This document shows positions 27,667 to 37,511 of a DNA stretch of 41,268 nucleotides, in pieces; position 1 is the first letter of the stretch, and every line of letters begins with the position of its first letter. Source of the stretch: Deltaproteobacteria bacterium (GTDB lineage Bacteria > Desulfobacterota > DSM-4660 > Desulfatiglandales > Desulfatiglandaceae); assembly GCA_021163285.1 (NCBI GenBank), contig JAGGXA010000221.1, positions 1 through 41,268 of the forward strand, read 5' to 3'. A program made the translations under genes and the position numbers. The notes under the pieces were generated by a model. That model did no database searches. It saw only the letters and a program-made list of their open reading frames with translations, and had not been told where the DNA came from.

Positions 27667-28641
27667 CTACGAGGTTTGTATTAAGACCTTGAGATATATA
27701 TCTCCCCGTTTGTTCTCATCTATCTGCTTGCCCATGCCCGGGAGTTTCAGGAGGGCGCCGTTGTGAATGCCTGGCGGTATGGTGACAATAAAAAGTCGCT
27801 TATGGAACCCCCAGGGGATATTGACCATCTTCCTGGTGCCTGTCCGGGCCTCCTTCGATGTAATATCTATAGTCCCATATAGGTGTGGATCACCTGATGA
27901 CCCCGACGTGTTGATTACCCTGAGACGATGGGACTTATCTTTCGAGGTCCTGCCCTGCAAGTTCTTTGTTATTGATAGTTCAGGTAGATGCATAAACATT
28001 TTTAAAAATATCACCCCGAATAAAAACCCGCCTATATGTGCCCACCAGGCAATGCCGCCACTATGCGCGGACGAGCCTGTCGCATTGATAAATTGAAAAA
28101 GAAACCATATGCCGATAAAAAGAAAGGCCGGAATTTCTATGAAATAGGGGATAATAATAATGGGGATTAGTGTAAGTATTCTGGCCCTTGGGTAGAGCAG
28201 AAAGTAGGCGCCCATGATGCCTGCAATAGCCCCGCTTGCCCCGATCGTAGGCATTTTGGAGTGCCAGTTGATTATAAGATGGAAGACTCCGGATGCAATA
28301 CCGCACAGGATGTAAAACAGAAAGTATCGCAAGTGTCCCAGGCGGTCTTCTATACTATTTCCGAATATATAAAGAAACCACATGTTTCCGATTAAGTGCC
28401 AGAAACCACCATGAATAAACATATATGAAAAAAAAGAAAAAACCTGTTGGCCGGTAGTAAAGAAATGGGCAATTTCAGGTATGGAGTAGCGGCCAGGAAC
28501 AAGACCATAGGTAAAAATAAACCTGTCCAGTCTCTCTCTCAGGGTTAATTGCGCCAGGAAAATAAAAATATTTGTGGCGATCAGGGCATAGTTGACAACG
28601 GAATAATTTTTCGATTGAATTGTATCTCGAATAGGAAACAT
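27667..28641 (-). CDS. Rhomboid-family intramembrane serine protease with DnaJ C-terminal-like extension
   Basis: GASGAIAGIMGAYF, FSYMFIHGGFWHLIGNMWFLYIFG; tail VTIPPGIHNGALLKLPGMGKQIDENKRGDIYLKVLIQ. Confidence 0.88.
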   Translation of the reverse strand: MFPIRDTIQSKNYSVVNYALIATNIFIFLAQLTLRERLDRFIFTYGLVPGRYSIPEIAHFFTTGQQVFSFFSYMFIHGGFWHLIGNMWFLYIFGNSIEDRLGHLRYFLFYILCGIASGVFHLIINWHSKMPTIGASGAIAGIMGAYFLLYPRARILTLIPIIIIPYFIEIPAFLFIGIWFLFQFINATGSSAHSGGIAWWAHIGGFLFGVIFLKMFMHLPELSITKNLQGRTSKDKSHRLRVINTSGSSGDPHLYGTIDITSKEARTGTRKMVNIPWGFHKRLFIVTIPPGIHNGALLKLPGMGKQIDENKRGDIYLKVLIQTS

Positions 28642-28664
28642 AGGATTTGGCAGATGTGAATTTA

Positions 28665-28917
28665 GGGCTCACTCAAAAATAACTTTACAGAATTGGCGCT
28701 CGGATTGAAGATGAGATGCCAAAATAATAACTATTCAACCACAGATCTACGCTGATCATCACTGATATATTTTCTTTTATTATCATATACAAATCTTTTA
28801 AATTCCGGTTTTTCGCCGAAATTTAATAATAAGCCAGGAATAATATCTGTGATTTCTTTTGTGTAAATAGGTGTCTGAATAATTACCCGAGATGTTAAGG
28901 TACTTTTGCGCGAGCCC
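28665..28917. repeat. Family A element copy 4, core deleted and carrying an inserted gene fragment
   Basis: gggctcactcaaaaataactttacagaattggcgctc...gatgagatgccaaaat / gatgttaaggtacttttgcgcgagccc. Confidence 0.7.
28731..28890 (-). pseudogene. GxxExxY-family protein C-terminal remnant
   Basis: Minus-strand reading ITDIIPGLLLNFGEKPEFKRFVYDNKRKYISDDQRRSVVE*. Confidence 0.5.
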
Positions 28918-29083
28918 TAAGGACATTTGTAACCGTTCACCAGGATAATTAATATAGATCACAATATTTAGTAACAATTTTTTGCTTGTTATGCAAGTTT
29001 TTATAAAATAAACTTATCATTAAGCGTTCGTGGGTTCATTGTTAATAATATCCCAACTTTCATTCGCTTAAAGGAAGTTTTAA

Positions 29084-30811
29084 ATGAATCAAATACACAG
29101 GACAGGCTGCAAAAACAGGGTAGAATCGGAAGAAACATCGGGATATCCCCTAACCCGGGAAAAAATGGATTCCGAGCAACTTAAGCGGATGGAATCTCAT
29201 AAACTTTTTCGTCTATTTTATCCTGAATCGGTGGCCTTAATCGGTGTATCTATAAACACTACCTATGGCGCTGCATCCTTTATGCAGGCCCTTAAGGGTT
29301 TTCATTACCCTGAGTTTGGAAATCTCTACCCGGTCAATCCCAGATATGCCGGCAAAGAGCTGCACGGTTTCAGATGTTATGATTCTATTGATTCGCTTCC
29401 TGAAATCCCGGATTATGTGCTGTGCGGCCTTCCGGCAAAGAATACCCCTGAACTGATTGATCGGTCAATAGACGCTGGTGTGAAATTTATTACTATTTTT
29501 ACTTCAGGCTTTGACGAGACAGGTTCTTCTGAGGGTAAAACTTTGCACGAAGAACTTGTTTCGATATTAAATTCGGATAAAAACATAGATAAAGATGGTA
29601 ATAAAAGATTAAGGGTAATTGGGCCGAATTGTCTTGGAATTTATAATCCATCCTGGGGGCTTGCCTACTTCTATAACCAGTCAAAGCAAAAAAACGGCAG
29701 GATATCCATAATCTCACAGTCAGGAGGCCAGGCCCTTTATTTAGTTAATTTTTTTTCAAACAGGGGCCATCCTGTAAGGATGTGCGTGTCGATCGGCAAT
29801 ACGATTGACCTTGATGTCTTGGATATTCTCGATTTTTACCGGGTTGACCCATTTACAAAAGCTATTGCCTGTTATCTTGAGGGATTTCGTTCAAAAGAGG
29901 GCAGGCTTATGATCAATCTGATCGAAGAAATATCAAGAGAAAAGCCGGTTGTAATTTGGAAAACCGGCCGGATGGAGGATTCATTAACCGCTATTTCGTC
30001 TCATACAGGGGCACTTGCAGGTGATGCCGTGATTTTTGAAGCTGCAATGAATCAGGCAGGAGCGATCCTTACCCATTCAATGGAATCCCTGTTTGATACC
30101 ACTTCCTCTCTGCTTCTTTCCCCTCTTCCTGCGCCTGTTCATTTAAAAAAAACCGTGACAGCGCCGAAGAAAGTTTGTAATAAAGCTTATAACAGGAATG
30201 GGCGTGCTCAGGTCCATGATCATGTCGAGGTCGAGGGTCGTGCAAGACCGCCGCAGTTGAGAATCGGGATCGTAGTAAGCGGCGGCGGATTTTCTGTTGA
30301 TATGATAGATACCTTCAGTTCCATGGGTTTAAAAAAGGCCGAGCTCTCTCCGGAAACTGTTAAAAAAATGGGAGAAGTCCTGCCGGGTATAAACACCTTT
30401 ATAGTAAACCCGGTAGATATTGGGGATCAGGGTTATCATCCTGATGTTTTCAAAAAGATTCTTGAACTTTGTGCTGCTGATGAAAACGTGAATTTTATCG
30501 TAACCGGCCGTGAGGTCGAGAGGTTTGCGCCTTTCGGAATTTGGTTAAATATCGATGATATTGCCATGAAATATGTCAAGGCAATTGAAGAAGTTTATCT
30601 GAAATATCAAAAACCTGTTTTTGTTGTTGTGCCCCATATTGATATTGATGAAAAGACTCATGCCGAACGATTAAAATTCCTCAAGATGCTCAGGAAAATA
30701 AACGTCCCCAGTTTTTCAACTGTGGAACGTGCAGCGGTTGCCGCTTCCTCATTCAAAATTCATATGAGAAACAGGGCTCGTATGGATTCCTCAGGGACGA
30801 GGACAAAATAA
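29084..30811 (+). CDS. CoA-binding acyl/acetate-CoA ligase (NDP-forming) alpha-subunit-like protein
   Basis: FYPESVALIGVS, VNPRYAGKELHG, IGPNCLGIYNP, ISQSGGQAL, WKTGRMEDSLTAISSHTGALAGD. Confidence 0.85.
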   Translation: MNQIHRTGCKNRVESEETSGYPLTREKMDSEQLKRMESHKLFRLFYPESVALIGVSINTTYGAASFMQALKGFHYPEFGNLYPVNPRYAGKELHGFRCYDSIDSLPEIPDYVLCGLPAKNTPELIDRSIDAGVKFITIFTSGFDETGSSEGKTLHEELVSILNSDKNIDKDGNKRLRVIGPNCLGIYNPSWGLAYFYNQSKQKNGRISIISQSGGQALYLVNFFSNRGHPVRMCVSIGNTIDLDVLDILDFYRVDPFTKAIACYLEGFRSKEGRLMINLIEEISREKPVVIWKTGRMEDSLTAISSHTGALAGDAVIFEAAMNQAGAILTHSMESLFDTTSSLLLSPLPAPVHLKKTVTAPKKVCNKAYNRNGRAQVHDHVEVEGRARPPQLRIGIVVSGGGFSVDMIDTFSSMGLKKAELSPETVKKMGEVLPGINTFIVNPVDIGDQGYHPDVFKKILELCAADENVNFIVTGREVERFAPFGIWLNIDDIAMKYVKAIEEVYLKYQKPVFVVVPHIDIDEKTHAERLKFLKMLRKINVPSFSTVERAAVAASSFKIHMRNRARMDSSGTRTK

Positions 30812-30963
30812 CATCCCCAAGTAGGCCTGCTTTTCTGTAAGTTCCCTTAAAGAGCAAAAACCTTGAAATAGCCCGCTATTACTTTGTCTTTTGTTCTTCA
30901 AAATTTACCGAACCTAACCTAAAACTGAGCGCCAATTCTGTAAAGTTATTCTTGCGCAAACCC
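30794..30963. repeat. Chimeric element: family D left end + family A core and right end
   Basis: gggacgaggacaaaataacatccccaa... then agagcaaaaaccttgaaatagcccgctattact...gagcgccaattctgtaaagttattcttgcgcaaaccc. Confidence 0.75.
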
Positions 30964-30991
30964 TAACCCGACAAAGGAGCCGGCTTAAGAT

Positions 30992-32257
30992 ATGAAAAAA
31001 TCTCTTGCAGTGATTATGGCAGGCGGCAAGGGCGAACGCCTGATGCCTCTTACCAAACACCGTTCCAAGCCTGCTATTCCGTTTGGCGGTATTTATCTCC
31101 TGATAGACCTTGCGCTTTCAAACTGCATCAACTCCAGATTATACAACATAATTGTTCTGCCGCAATATAAGTCACAGACCCTGATGCAGCACCTTGAGGG
31201 CGGCTGGAACATATTCAGCACTGATCTCGGCCATTTCCTTAAAATTGCTCCGCCTCAGATGATGTCAGGGGATAGGTGGTATCAGGGCACTGCAGATTCA
31301 ATCCGTCAAAATTTATACCTGATAGAGCAGGAGGCGGTCGATCGGGTGCTTATCCTGTCAGGCGATCATGTCTATAAGATGGATTATACACTTTTTCAGG
31401 ATTACCACGATGCCAATAACGCCGACGTAACCATCGCCGTAATTGAAGTGAGCAAGGAAACCTGTATGCAGTATGGGATTCTTGAGGTGGATGAAGGCTT
31501 TAATGTCAAGAGTTTCCAGGAGAAACCCTCCGTTTCCAAGACCATACCGGGAGACAGCGAGCACGCACTCGCTTCTATGGGCATATATATTTTTAAGGCA
31601 AAGGTTTTGATTGATCTCTTAAAGAAGGATGTCCGGTCCGATTTCGGAAAGGATATTCTCCCTGATATCCTGGACAGTCACAAGGTCATGGCCTACCCTT
31701 ACCGAAGGCAGAATAAATTACAGGATGAGATTTTTTACACAGATCAGGACGGCCTTCGTCAAAAGAGAGTGCAAACAATTGTTGACTCAGGTTACTGGCG
31801 GGATGTGGGAACCCTGGATTCATATTGGAATGCAAACATGGACCTGACAGGTGTAGACCCGTTTTTCAACCTGTATGGCCGCAGGTGGCCTATAAGAACC
31901 TATCAACGTCAGTATCCTCCGGTCAAGACCGTTTTCGCCCAAAAGAACGGCGCCGAAAAACGGATCGGCCATGCCCTTGACTCTTTGGTATCCCATGGTT
32001 CTATTATCAGCGGCGGACTTGTGCGCAACAGCGTGCTTTCATATAATGTTTTCGTGCATAGCTGGGCATCGGTAGATGAATCGGTAATCATGGAAAACGT
32101 GATCATCGGGCGTCATGCCCGGATCAAAAAGGCCATTGTTTCAGAAGGAGTTGAAATTCCACCTAACACCGAGATCGGTTATCATCCCCGGAAAGACAGA
32201 GAGCGTTTCCTTGTTACTCCGAGGGGTATTACCGTCGTTACTCAGGAAGACCTATGA
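30992..32257 (+). CDS. glgC: Glucose-1-phosphate adenylyltransferase
   Basis: MAGGKGERLMPLTKHRSKPAIPFGG, GTADSIRQNLYLIEQ, DSGYWRDVGTLDSYW. Confidence 0.96.
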   Translation: MKKSLAVIMAGGKGERLMPLTKHRSKPAIPFGGIYLLIDLALSNCINSRLYNIIVLPQYKSQTLMQHLEGGWNIFSTDLGHFLKIAPPQMMSGDRWYQGTADSIRQNLYLIEQEAVDRVLILSGDHVYKMDYTLFQDYHDANNADVTIAVIEVSKETCMQYGILEVDEGFNVKSFQEKPSVSKTIPGDSEHALASMGIYIFKAKVLIDLLKKDVRSDFGKDILPDILDSHKVMAYPYRRQNKLQDEIFYTDQDGLRQKRVQTIVDSGYWRDVGTLDSYWNANMDLTGVDPFFNLYGRRWPIRTYQRQYPPVKTVFAQKNGAEKRIGHALDSLVSHGSIISGGLVRNSVLSYNVFVHSWASVDESVIMENVIIGRHARIKKAIVSEGVEIPPNTEIGYHPRKDRERFLVTPRGITVVTQEDL

Positions 32258-34806
32258 AACCTAAAGCAAGATATAATGTTGTCCCGAAACTGCCTCCTCA
32301 ATTAGAAATATTGAGACGTCTTGCATTCAATATATGTTTCAGTTGGAAGGAGGAGATCAGAGAGATCTTTCAGCGCATAGACTCGGGTCTGTGGGCGGAA
32401 TGCAGGCATAACCCGGTCTTGATGTTAGGGCTTGTCAATCAGAAGAGGCTGGATGAATTATCCGTAGATCATGGTTTTTTGGCCCAGATTGACCGCACTG
32501 GCGAGGATTTTGATCGTTATCTCTCTCAACCGCGTATACAGGCCTCTGATTATTCTCCTGAGCAGCCTTTCCGGGTCGCTTATTTTTCCGCGGAATTCGG
32601 CCTGGCTGAGTGCCTCCCGATTTACTCAGGGGGGCTTGGTATCCTTGCAGGTGATCACTTGAAATCAGCAAGCGACCTTAATATGCCTCTAATTGGAGTG
32701 GGTCTCTTATACCAGGAGGGCTACTTCAGCCAGTATCTGACATCAGACGGCTGGCAGATGGAGACCTATCCTGTTAATGATTTTGCCAATATGCCTGTCA
32801 GTATTGTCAGGGATAATGAGCGCAGACCTCTTATAGTTTCTGTTGATTTCAAGGGAGAGCCTGTCAATATCCTGGTACGGCGTATTAACGTGGGGAGAGT
32901 GTCTCTCTACATGCTTGATACAAATATTGATGCCAATCCGCCTGAATTTCGCAAGACAACAGGCCAGCTTTACGGCGGAGACCGGGAGATGCGTTTAAGG
33001 CAGGAAATCGTGCTCGGGATCGGTGGTGTGCGTGCGCTCAAGGCCCTTGGTATAGAACCGACTGTTATCCACATGAATGAAGGGCATTCGGCTTTTTCAG
33101 CGCTTGAGCGGATCAATATCTTAAGGAGCGAACATGGCCTCTCTTTTGATGAAGCCAGGGAGATCGTCCTTGCCAGCACTGTTTTTACCACCCATACACC
33201 GGTTCCAGCGGGAAATGATACCTTTGATCCAGGTCTTGTACGCGCCTACTTTGAGGAATATACCAAACAGCTCGGCATAAATTTCAAGGTCTTATTGGGA
33301 TATGGCCGGCTTGATCCCCGGAATGATTCTGAACCCTTCGGCATGACCACCCTGGCGCTGCGGCTCTCGGCCCACACAAATGGTGTCAGCCGCCTTCATG
33401 GACAGGTCTCGCGGTCTATGTGGCGAAATGTATGGTCTCATCATCCTGTTGAAGATGTGCCGATCGACCATATTACAAACGGTATTCATGTCCCAACATG
33501 GATCTCGGATGAAATGGCGAGTCTCTATAATCGTTATCTCGGGCCGAACTGGGCGGAAGACCCTGACAATAAGCGGGTCTGGGAACAGGCAGGACAGCTT
33601 CCAAATACCGAGTTGTGGCGGACCCATGAACGCTGCAGGGAACACCTTGTAGCCTTTACCCGTCGTTCTCTGGTTACACAACTGAATAATAGAGGCGCCT
33701 CTGCATCCGAGTTGATGATGGCAAGAGAAGTCCTGACTCCGGATGCCCTGACCATAGGCTTTGCCCGCCGTTTTGCCACATACAAAAGGGCAACGCTTCT
33801 CTTTAAGGATCCGGACCGCCTGAACAAGATAATTAACCACCCTGATCACCCGGTTCAGATCATAATCGCAGGAAAGGCGCATCCACAGGATAATGAAGGC
33901 AAGAACCTTATAAAAGAGATCATTCACCTGAGCAGTAAAGATTGCTTCCGCGGGCGAATCGTATTCCTGGAGGATTATAATATTGATGTATCAAGGCAGC
34001 TGGTTTCAGGAACTGATGTCTGGCTGAATACCCCGAGAAGACCTCTCGAGGCCTGCGGAACAAGCGGAATGAAGGCACAGGCAAACGGTTCTCTTAATTT
34101 TAGTGTGCTGGATGGCTGGTGGGATGAGGGTTACCACCAGGACTTTGGGTGGGCAATCGGACACGGGGAGATATATGACGACCATGCTGTCCAGGACGAG
34201 ATAGAAAGCAGGGAATTATACAACCTGCTGGAAAAGGAGATCGTTCCCCTCTTTTACCAGCGGGGCGCCGACGGGATACCGAGGGGCTGGGTAGACAAAA
34301 TGAAATGCGGGCTCAGAAAACTGGTCCCGGTTTTTAACTCCCACAGGATGGTTCAGGATTATGGAAACCGTTATTACTTTACATGTTCAAAGCGGTTTAA
34401 TACCCTGTGCAGCGATGATTTCGCCGGAGCAAAAGACCTCTCTGCATGGCGGAACAAGATAATGACAAGCTGGCACGAGATCTCTATAGAGAATATTTCT
34501 CTGCGGGAAGGAGCGGAGATGCAGGTAGGCGATCAGTTTGAGGTGGAGGCATTTATAAGGACAGGGTCTCTATCGCCTGAAGATTTAACCGTGGAGGTCT
34601 ATTATGGCCGGTTGGACCAGAATGGGGAGTATGCCGGGCGGGGGACAGCCCCTCTTAAAGTGGTAACATCTGATAATGGACTCTATACCTACCGTGGAGA
34701 TATTCCATGCCGGGAGACCGGGCGCTTTGGTTACACGGTGAGAGTCATGCCCAGTCAGGAGCGGCTTGAAAACCGTTTTGTCATGGGGCTTGTTGCCTGG
34801 GCTTGA
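32254..34806 (+). CDS. glgP: Alpha-glucan phosphorylase
   Basis: AYFSAEFGLAECLPIYSGGLGILAGDHLKSASDL, HMNEGHSAF, TNGIHVPTWIS, RPLEACGTSGMKAQANG. Confidence 0.95.
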   Translation: MKPKARYNVVPKLPPQLEILRRLAFNICFSWKEEIREIFQRIDSGLWAECRHNPVLMLGLVNQKRLDELSVDHGFLAQIDRTGEDFDRYLSQPRIQASDYSPEQPFRVAYFSAEFGLAECLPIYSGGLGILAGDHLKSASDLNMPLIGVGLLYQEGYFSQYLTSDGWQMETYPVNDFANMPVSIVRDNERRPLIVSVDFKGEPVNILVRRINVGRVSLYMLDTNIDANPPEFRKTTGQLYGGDREMRLRQEIVLGIGGVRALKALGIEPTVIHMNEGHSAFSALERINILRSEHGLSFDEAREIVLASTVFTTHTPVPAGNDTFDPGLVRAYFEEYTKQLGINFKVLLGYGRLDPRNDSEPFGMTTLALRLSAHTNGVSRLHGQVSRSMWRNVWSHHPVEDVPIDHITNGIHVPTWISDEMASLYNRYLGPNWAEDPDNKRVWEQAGQLPNTELWRTHERCREHLVAFTRRSLVTQLNNRGASASELMMAREVLTPDALTIGFARRFATYKRATLLFKDPDRLNKIINHPDHPVQIIIAGKAHPQDNEGKNLIKEIIHLSSKDCFRGRIVFLEDYNIDVSRQLVSGTDVWLNTPRRPLEACGTSGMKAQANGSLNFSVLDGWWDEGYHQDFGWAIGHGEIYDDHAVQDEIESRELYNLLEKEIVPLFYQRGADGIPRGWVDKMKCGLRKLVPVFNSHRMVQDYGNRYYFTCSKRFNTLCSDDFAGAKDLSAWRNKIMTSWHEISIENISLREGAEMQVGDQFEVEAFIRTGSLSPEDLTVEVYYGRLDQNGEYAGRGTAPLKVVTSDNGLYTYRGDIPCRETGRFGYTVRVMPSQERLENRFVMGLVAWA

Positions 34807-34825
34807 TGCTGTCGTAATTTGTCAG

Positions 34826-34857
34826 TTAAAGGGCAGGCCTGTGTGCCTGCCCTTTAA
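34826..34857. other. Perfect intercistronic hairpin between glgP and glgB
   Basis: TTAAAGGGCAGGC-CTGTGT-GCCTGCCCTTTAA. Confidence 0.85.
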
Positions 34858-34963
34858 CCGGGGTTCATTATTCCTGCATCATAATATTGATGAAAGAGCA
34901 CAGGCAAAAGCCGATCCGGAACGGATGAACCCTGAATCCGTGAACGCTTTAGGGAGATCTTTT

Positions 34964-37183
34964 ATGATACCCGATATTGAATTAAAGCCTGAGCAGTTGA
35001 AGGACCTTGTTTCAGGGATAATGGCAGATCCGTTTGTCATGCTTGGCGCTCATCCCGTGACTCTTGATACGGGACCGGCTCTGGTGGTACGTGTCCTGTT
35101 GCCCGGCGCCGGGAATGTAACCATTCTGGACCTTGACCCCGCCCGGGATATTCAGATGCAGGTTGTGGACAGAGAAGGGCTCTTTGAGGCGGTTCTTCCG
35201 GGTATGGAGGGGATATATCCATACCGGCTGAGAGTGGATTTCGGCACAGGGTCTATCTCAACCTTTTACGACTGCTATTCCTTTTTGCCTGTTTTGACCG
35301 AGTATGACCTCTTTCTCTTCAATCAGGGCAATCATCTTGATATATATGAAAAGATGGGGGCGCACCCCATTAAACACCAGGATGTGACCGGTGTTTTCTT
35401 TGCGGTCTGGGCTCCGTCGGCCGTACGTGTGAGCGTTTTGGGCGACTTTAATCAGTGGGATGGAAGAAGACATCAGATGCGATCCCGCGGGTCGTCCGGC
35501 GTCTGGGAATTATTCGTGCCCCATTTAGGGCCCGGACTCCTCTACAAGTTCGAAATTCGTACTCAGGACGGCATACTTCTCACTAAGTCCGATCCCTATG
35601 CATTCTTTTTTGAAAAAAGACCTAAAACAGCGGCTATTGTCCATGATCTTGATCAATTTTCCTGGTCGGATCAGGAATGGATGCAGTCCAGGGCGGATAT
35701 TGACACCCTTAAAAGACCTATGGCGGTTTATGAGGTACATCTTGGTTCATGGCGGCGCAGGATCGAGGAGGAGAACCGCTGGCTTACCTACCGGGAGATG
35801 GCAGATGAGCTGATCCCTTATGTCAGGGAGATGGGGTTTAACTATATTCAGGTACTTCCTCTGGCCGAACATCCGTTTGACGGTTCCTGGGGTTACCAGA
35901 TAACCGGCTACTATGCAGCAACCTCCCGCTTTGGCATGCCGGATGATCTGATGTTCTTTGTAGACAAGTGTCATGCCGCGGGACTGGGTGTTATTCTTGA
36001 CTGGGTGCCGGCGCATTTCCCTATGGATCCCCATGCGCTTGAATTTTTTGACGGCACACACCTCTATGAACATGCCGACCCGCGTCAGGGTGTGCATTCG
36101 GACTGGGGAACCCTGATATTCAATTATGGCCGGAATGAGGTGAGGAACTTCCTTGTCGGCAATGCCCTGTTCTGGCTGGATAAGTACCACATAGACGGGC
36201 TGCGTGTCGATGCGGTGGCATCCATGCTATATCTGGACTATTCACGGAAGGAAGGGGAATGGATTCCAAACCGTTACGGCGGCAGGGAAAACCTGGAGGC
36301 GATAGAATTTATCAAGAACCTGAATACCAAAATCTTTGAGCGTTTTCCCGGTGCTGTGACTATTGCCGAAGAGTCTACCTCCTGGCCGGGTGTCACACGG
36401 CCGGTCCATCTCGGAGGGCTTGGATTCATGTATAAATGGAACATGGGATGGATGCATGACATGCTGACGTTTATGTCAAAGGAACCTGTTCACAGGCGTT
36501 TCCATATGAATATGCTGAGTTTTGCCCTGCTCTATGCCTTTCACGAAAATTTTATCCTGCCCCTGTCACACGATGAGGTTGTGCATGAAAAAGGGTCCCT
36601 CCTTTCCATGATGCCTGGGGATGACTGGCAGAAGTTTGCCAATCTGCGTCTGCTTTTCGGATATATGTACGGGGAACCAGGCAAAAAAACCCTCTTTATG
36701 GGAGGCGAGTTCGGTCAGTGGCACGAATGGGATCATGACCATTCGCTTGATTGGCATCTTTTAGACTTTGAACCTCATAAGAAGCTTCAGAGATTTGTGA
36801 AGGACCTTAACCGGATCTATCATGCGGAACCTGCCTGTTACGAACTGGATTTTGACCCTGCCGGGTTTGATTGGATCGATTTCCACGACTCCGACTCCAC
36901 GGTTGTATCCTTTATCCGGAGGGGCAATTCAAAGGATCAGGTGCTGGTATTTGCCTTTAATTTTACTCCTGTGCCACGGATTAATTACCGCATAGGCGCT
37001 CCAATTCCCGGTTTTTACCGGGAGATTATCAATTCGGATGCTGAGTGTTATGGGGGAAGCGGGTTTTCGTCAGGCGGAAGCGTAACAGCAGACTCTATTC
37101 CATGGCACGGCCGGCCATATTCCTTGAACCTCGATCTTCCACCCTTAGGAATGATAATCTTAAAACCTGATGACCGGAAATAA
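34964..37183 (+). CDS. glgB: 1,4-alpha-glucan branching enzyme
   Basis: VWAPSAVRVSVLGDFNQWDGRRHQM, GLRVDAVASMLYLDYSR, TIAEESTSWPGVTRP, LPLSHDEVVHEKGSL; start at ATG after agggag. Confidence 0.96.
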   Translation: MIPDIELKPEQLKDLVSGIMADPFVMLGAHPVTLDTGPALVVRVLLPGAGNVTILDLDPARDIQMQVVDREGLFEAVLPGMEGIYPYRLRVDFGTGSISTFYDCYSFLPVLTEYDLFLFNQGNHLDIYEKMGAHPIKHQDVTGVFFAVWAPSAVRVSVLGDFNQWDGRRHQMRSRGSSGVWELFVPHLGPGLLYKFEIRTQDGILLTKSDPYAFFFEKRPKTAAIVHDLDQFSWSDQEWMQSRADIDTLKRPMAVYEVHLGSWRRRIEEENRWLTYREMADELIPYVREMGFNYIQVLPLAEHPFDGSWGYQITGYYAATSRFGMPDDLMFFVDKCHAAGLGVILDWVPAHFPMDPHALEFFDGTHLYEHADPRQGVHSDWGTLIFNYGRNEVRNFLVGNALFWLDKYHIDGLRVDAVASMLYLDYSRKEGEWIPNRYGGRENLEAIEFIKNLNTKIFERFPGAVTIAEESTSWPGVTRPVHLGGLGFMYKWNMGWMHDMLTFMSKEPVHRRFHMNMLSFALLYAFHENFILPLSHDEVVHEKGSLLSMMPGDDWQKFANLRLLFGYMYGEPGKKTLFMGGEFGQWHEWDHDHSLDWHLLDFEPHKKLQRFVKDLNRIYHAEPACYELDFDPAGFDWIDFHDSDSTVVSFIRRGNSKDQVLVFAFNFTPVPRINYRIGAPIPGFYREIINSDAECYGGSGFSSGGSVTADSIPWHGRPYSLNLDLPPLGMIILKPDDRK

Positions 37184-37313
37184 AGAATTTACGTAACCGT
37201 TCACGGGTTCAAAGGTTCAGGGTTCAAGGTTTTATTCTTATCCCTGGTCTGTATTCAGAATGCATAGTTTCTATCCTTGCAAACAAAAAAGTGTTGGGAC
37301 AACGCCCTATTAT

Positions 37314-37471
37314 GAGGCTGTCCGGGAATGCCCTTTTCCCCGAACTCTGCGTTATGCTCAAAAAAATTATCTTCGGAAGTAAGCGAGCTTGCGAGACTCC
37401 GATATCAACTATATGCCTGCGGTAATTTTTCGAGCAAGCCTTGGAAAAAATTGCTATTCCCGGACAGCCTC
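37314..37471. repeat. MITE-like element, family B copy 5
   Basis: gaggctgtccgggaatgccctttt...ttgctattcccggacagcctc. Confidence 0.85.
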
Positions 37472-37511
37472 ATAGGAAAAGATTATATATTCCCCAAGAA
37501 CCTTGAAAGGG

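Noticed and set aside
33292-33927. Minus-strand ORF of 211 aa inside glgP
   Set aside because: Shadow ORF antisense to a highly conserved phosphorylase region; no recognisable domain.
35747-36190. Minus-strand ORF of 147 aa inside glgB
   Set aside because: Shadow ORF antisense to the conserved branching enzyme catalytic domain.
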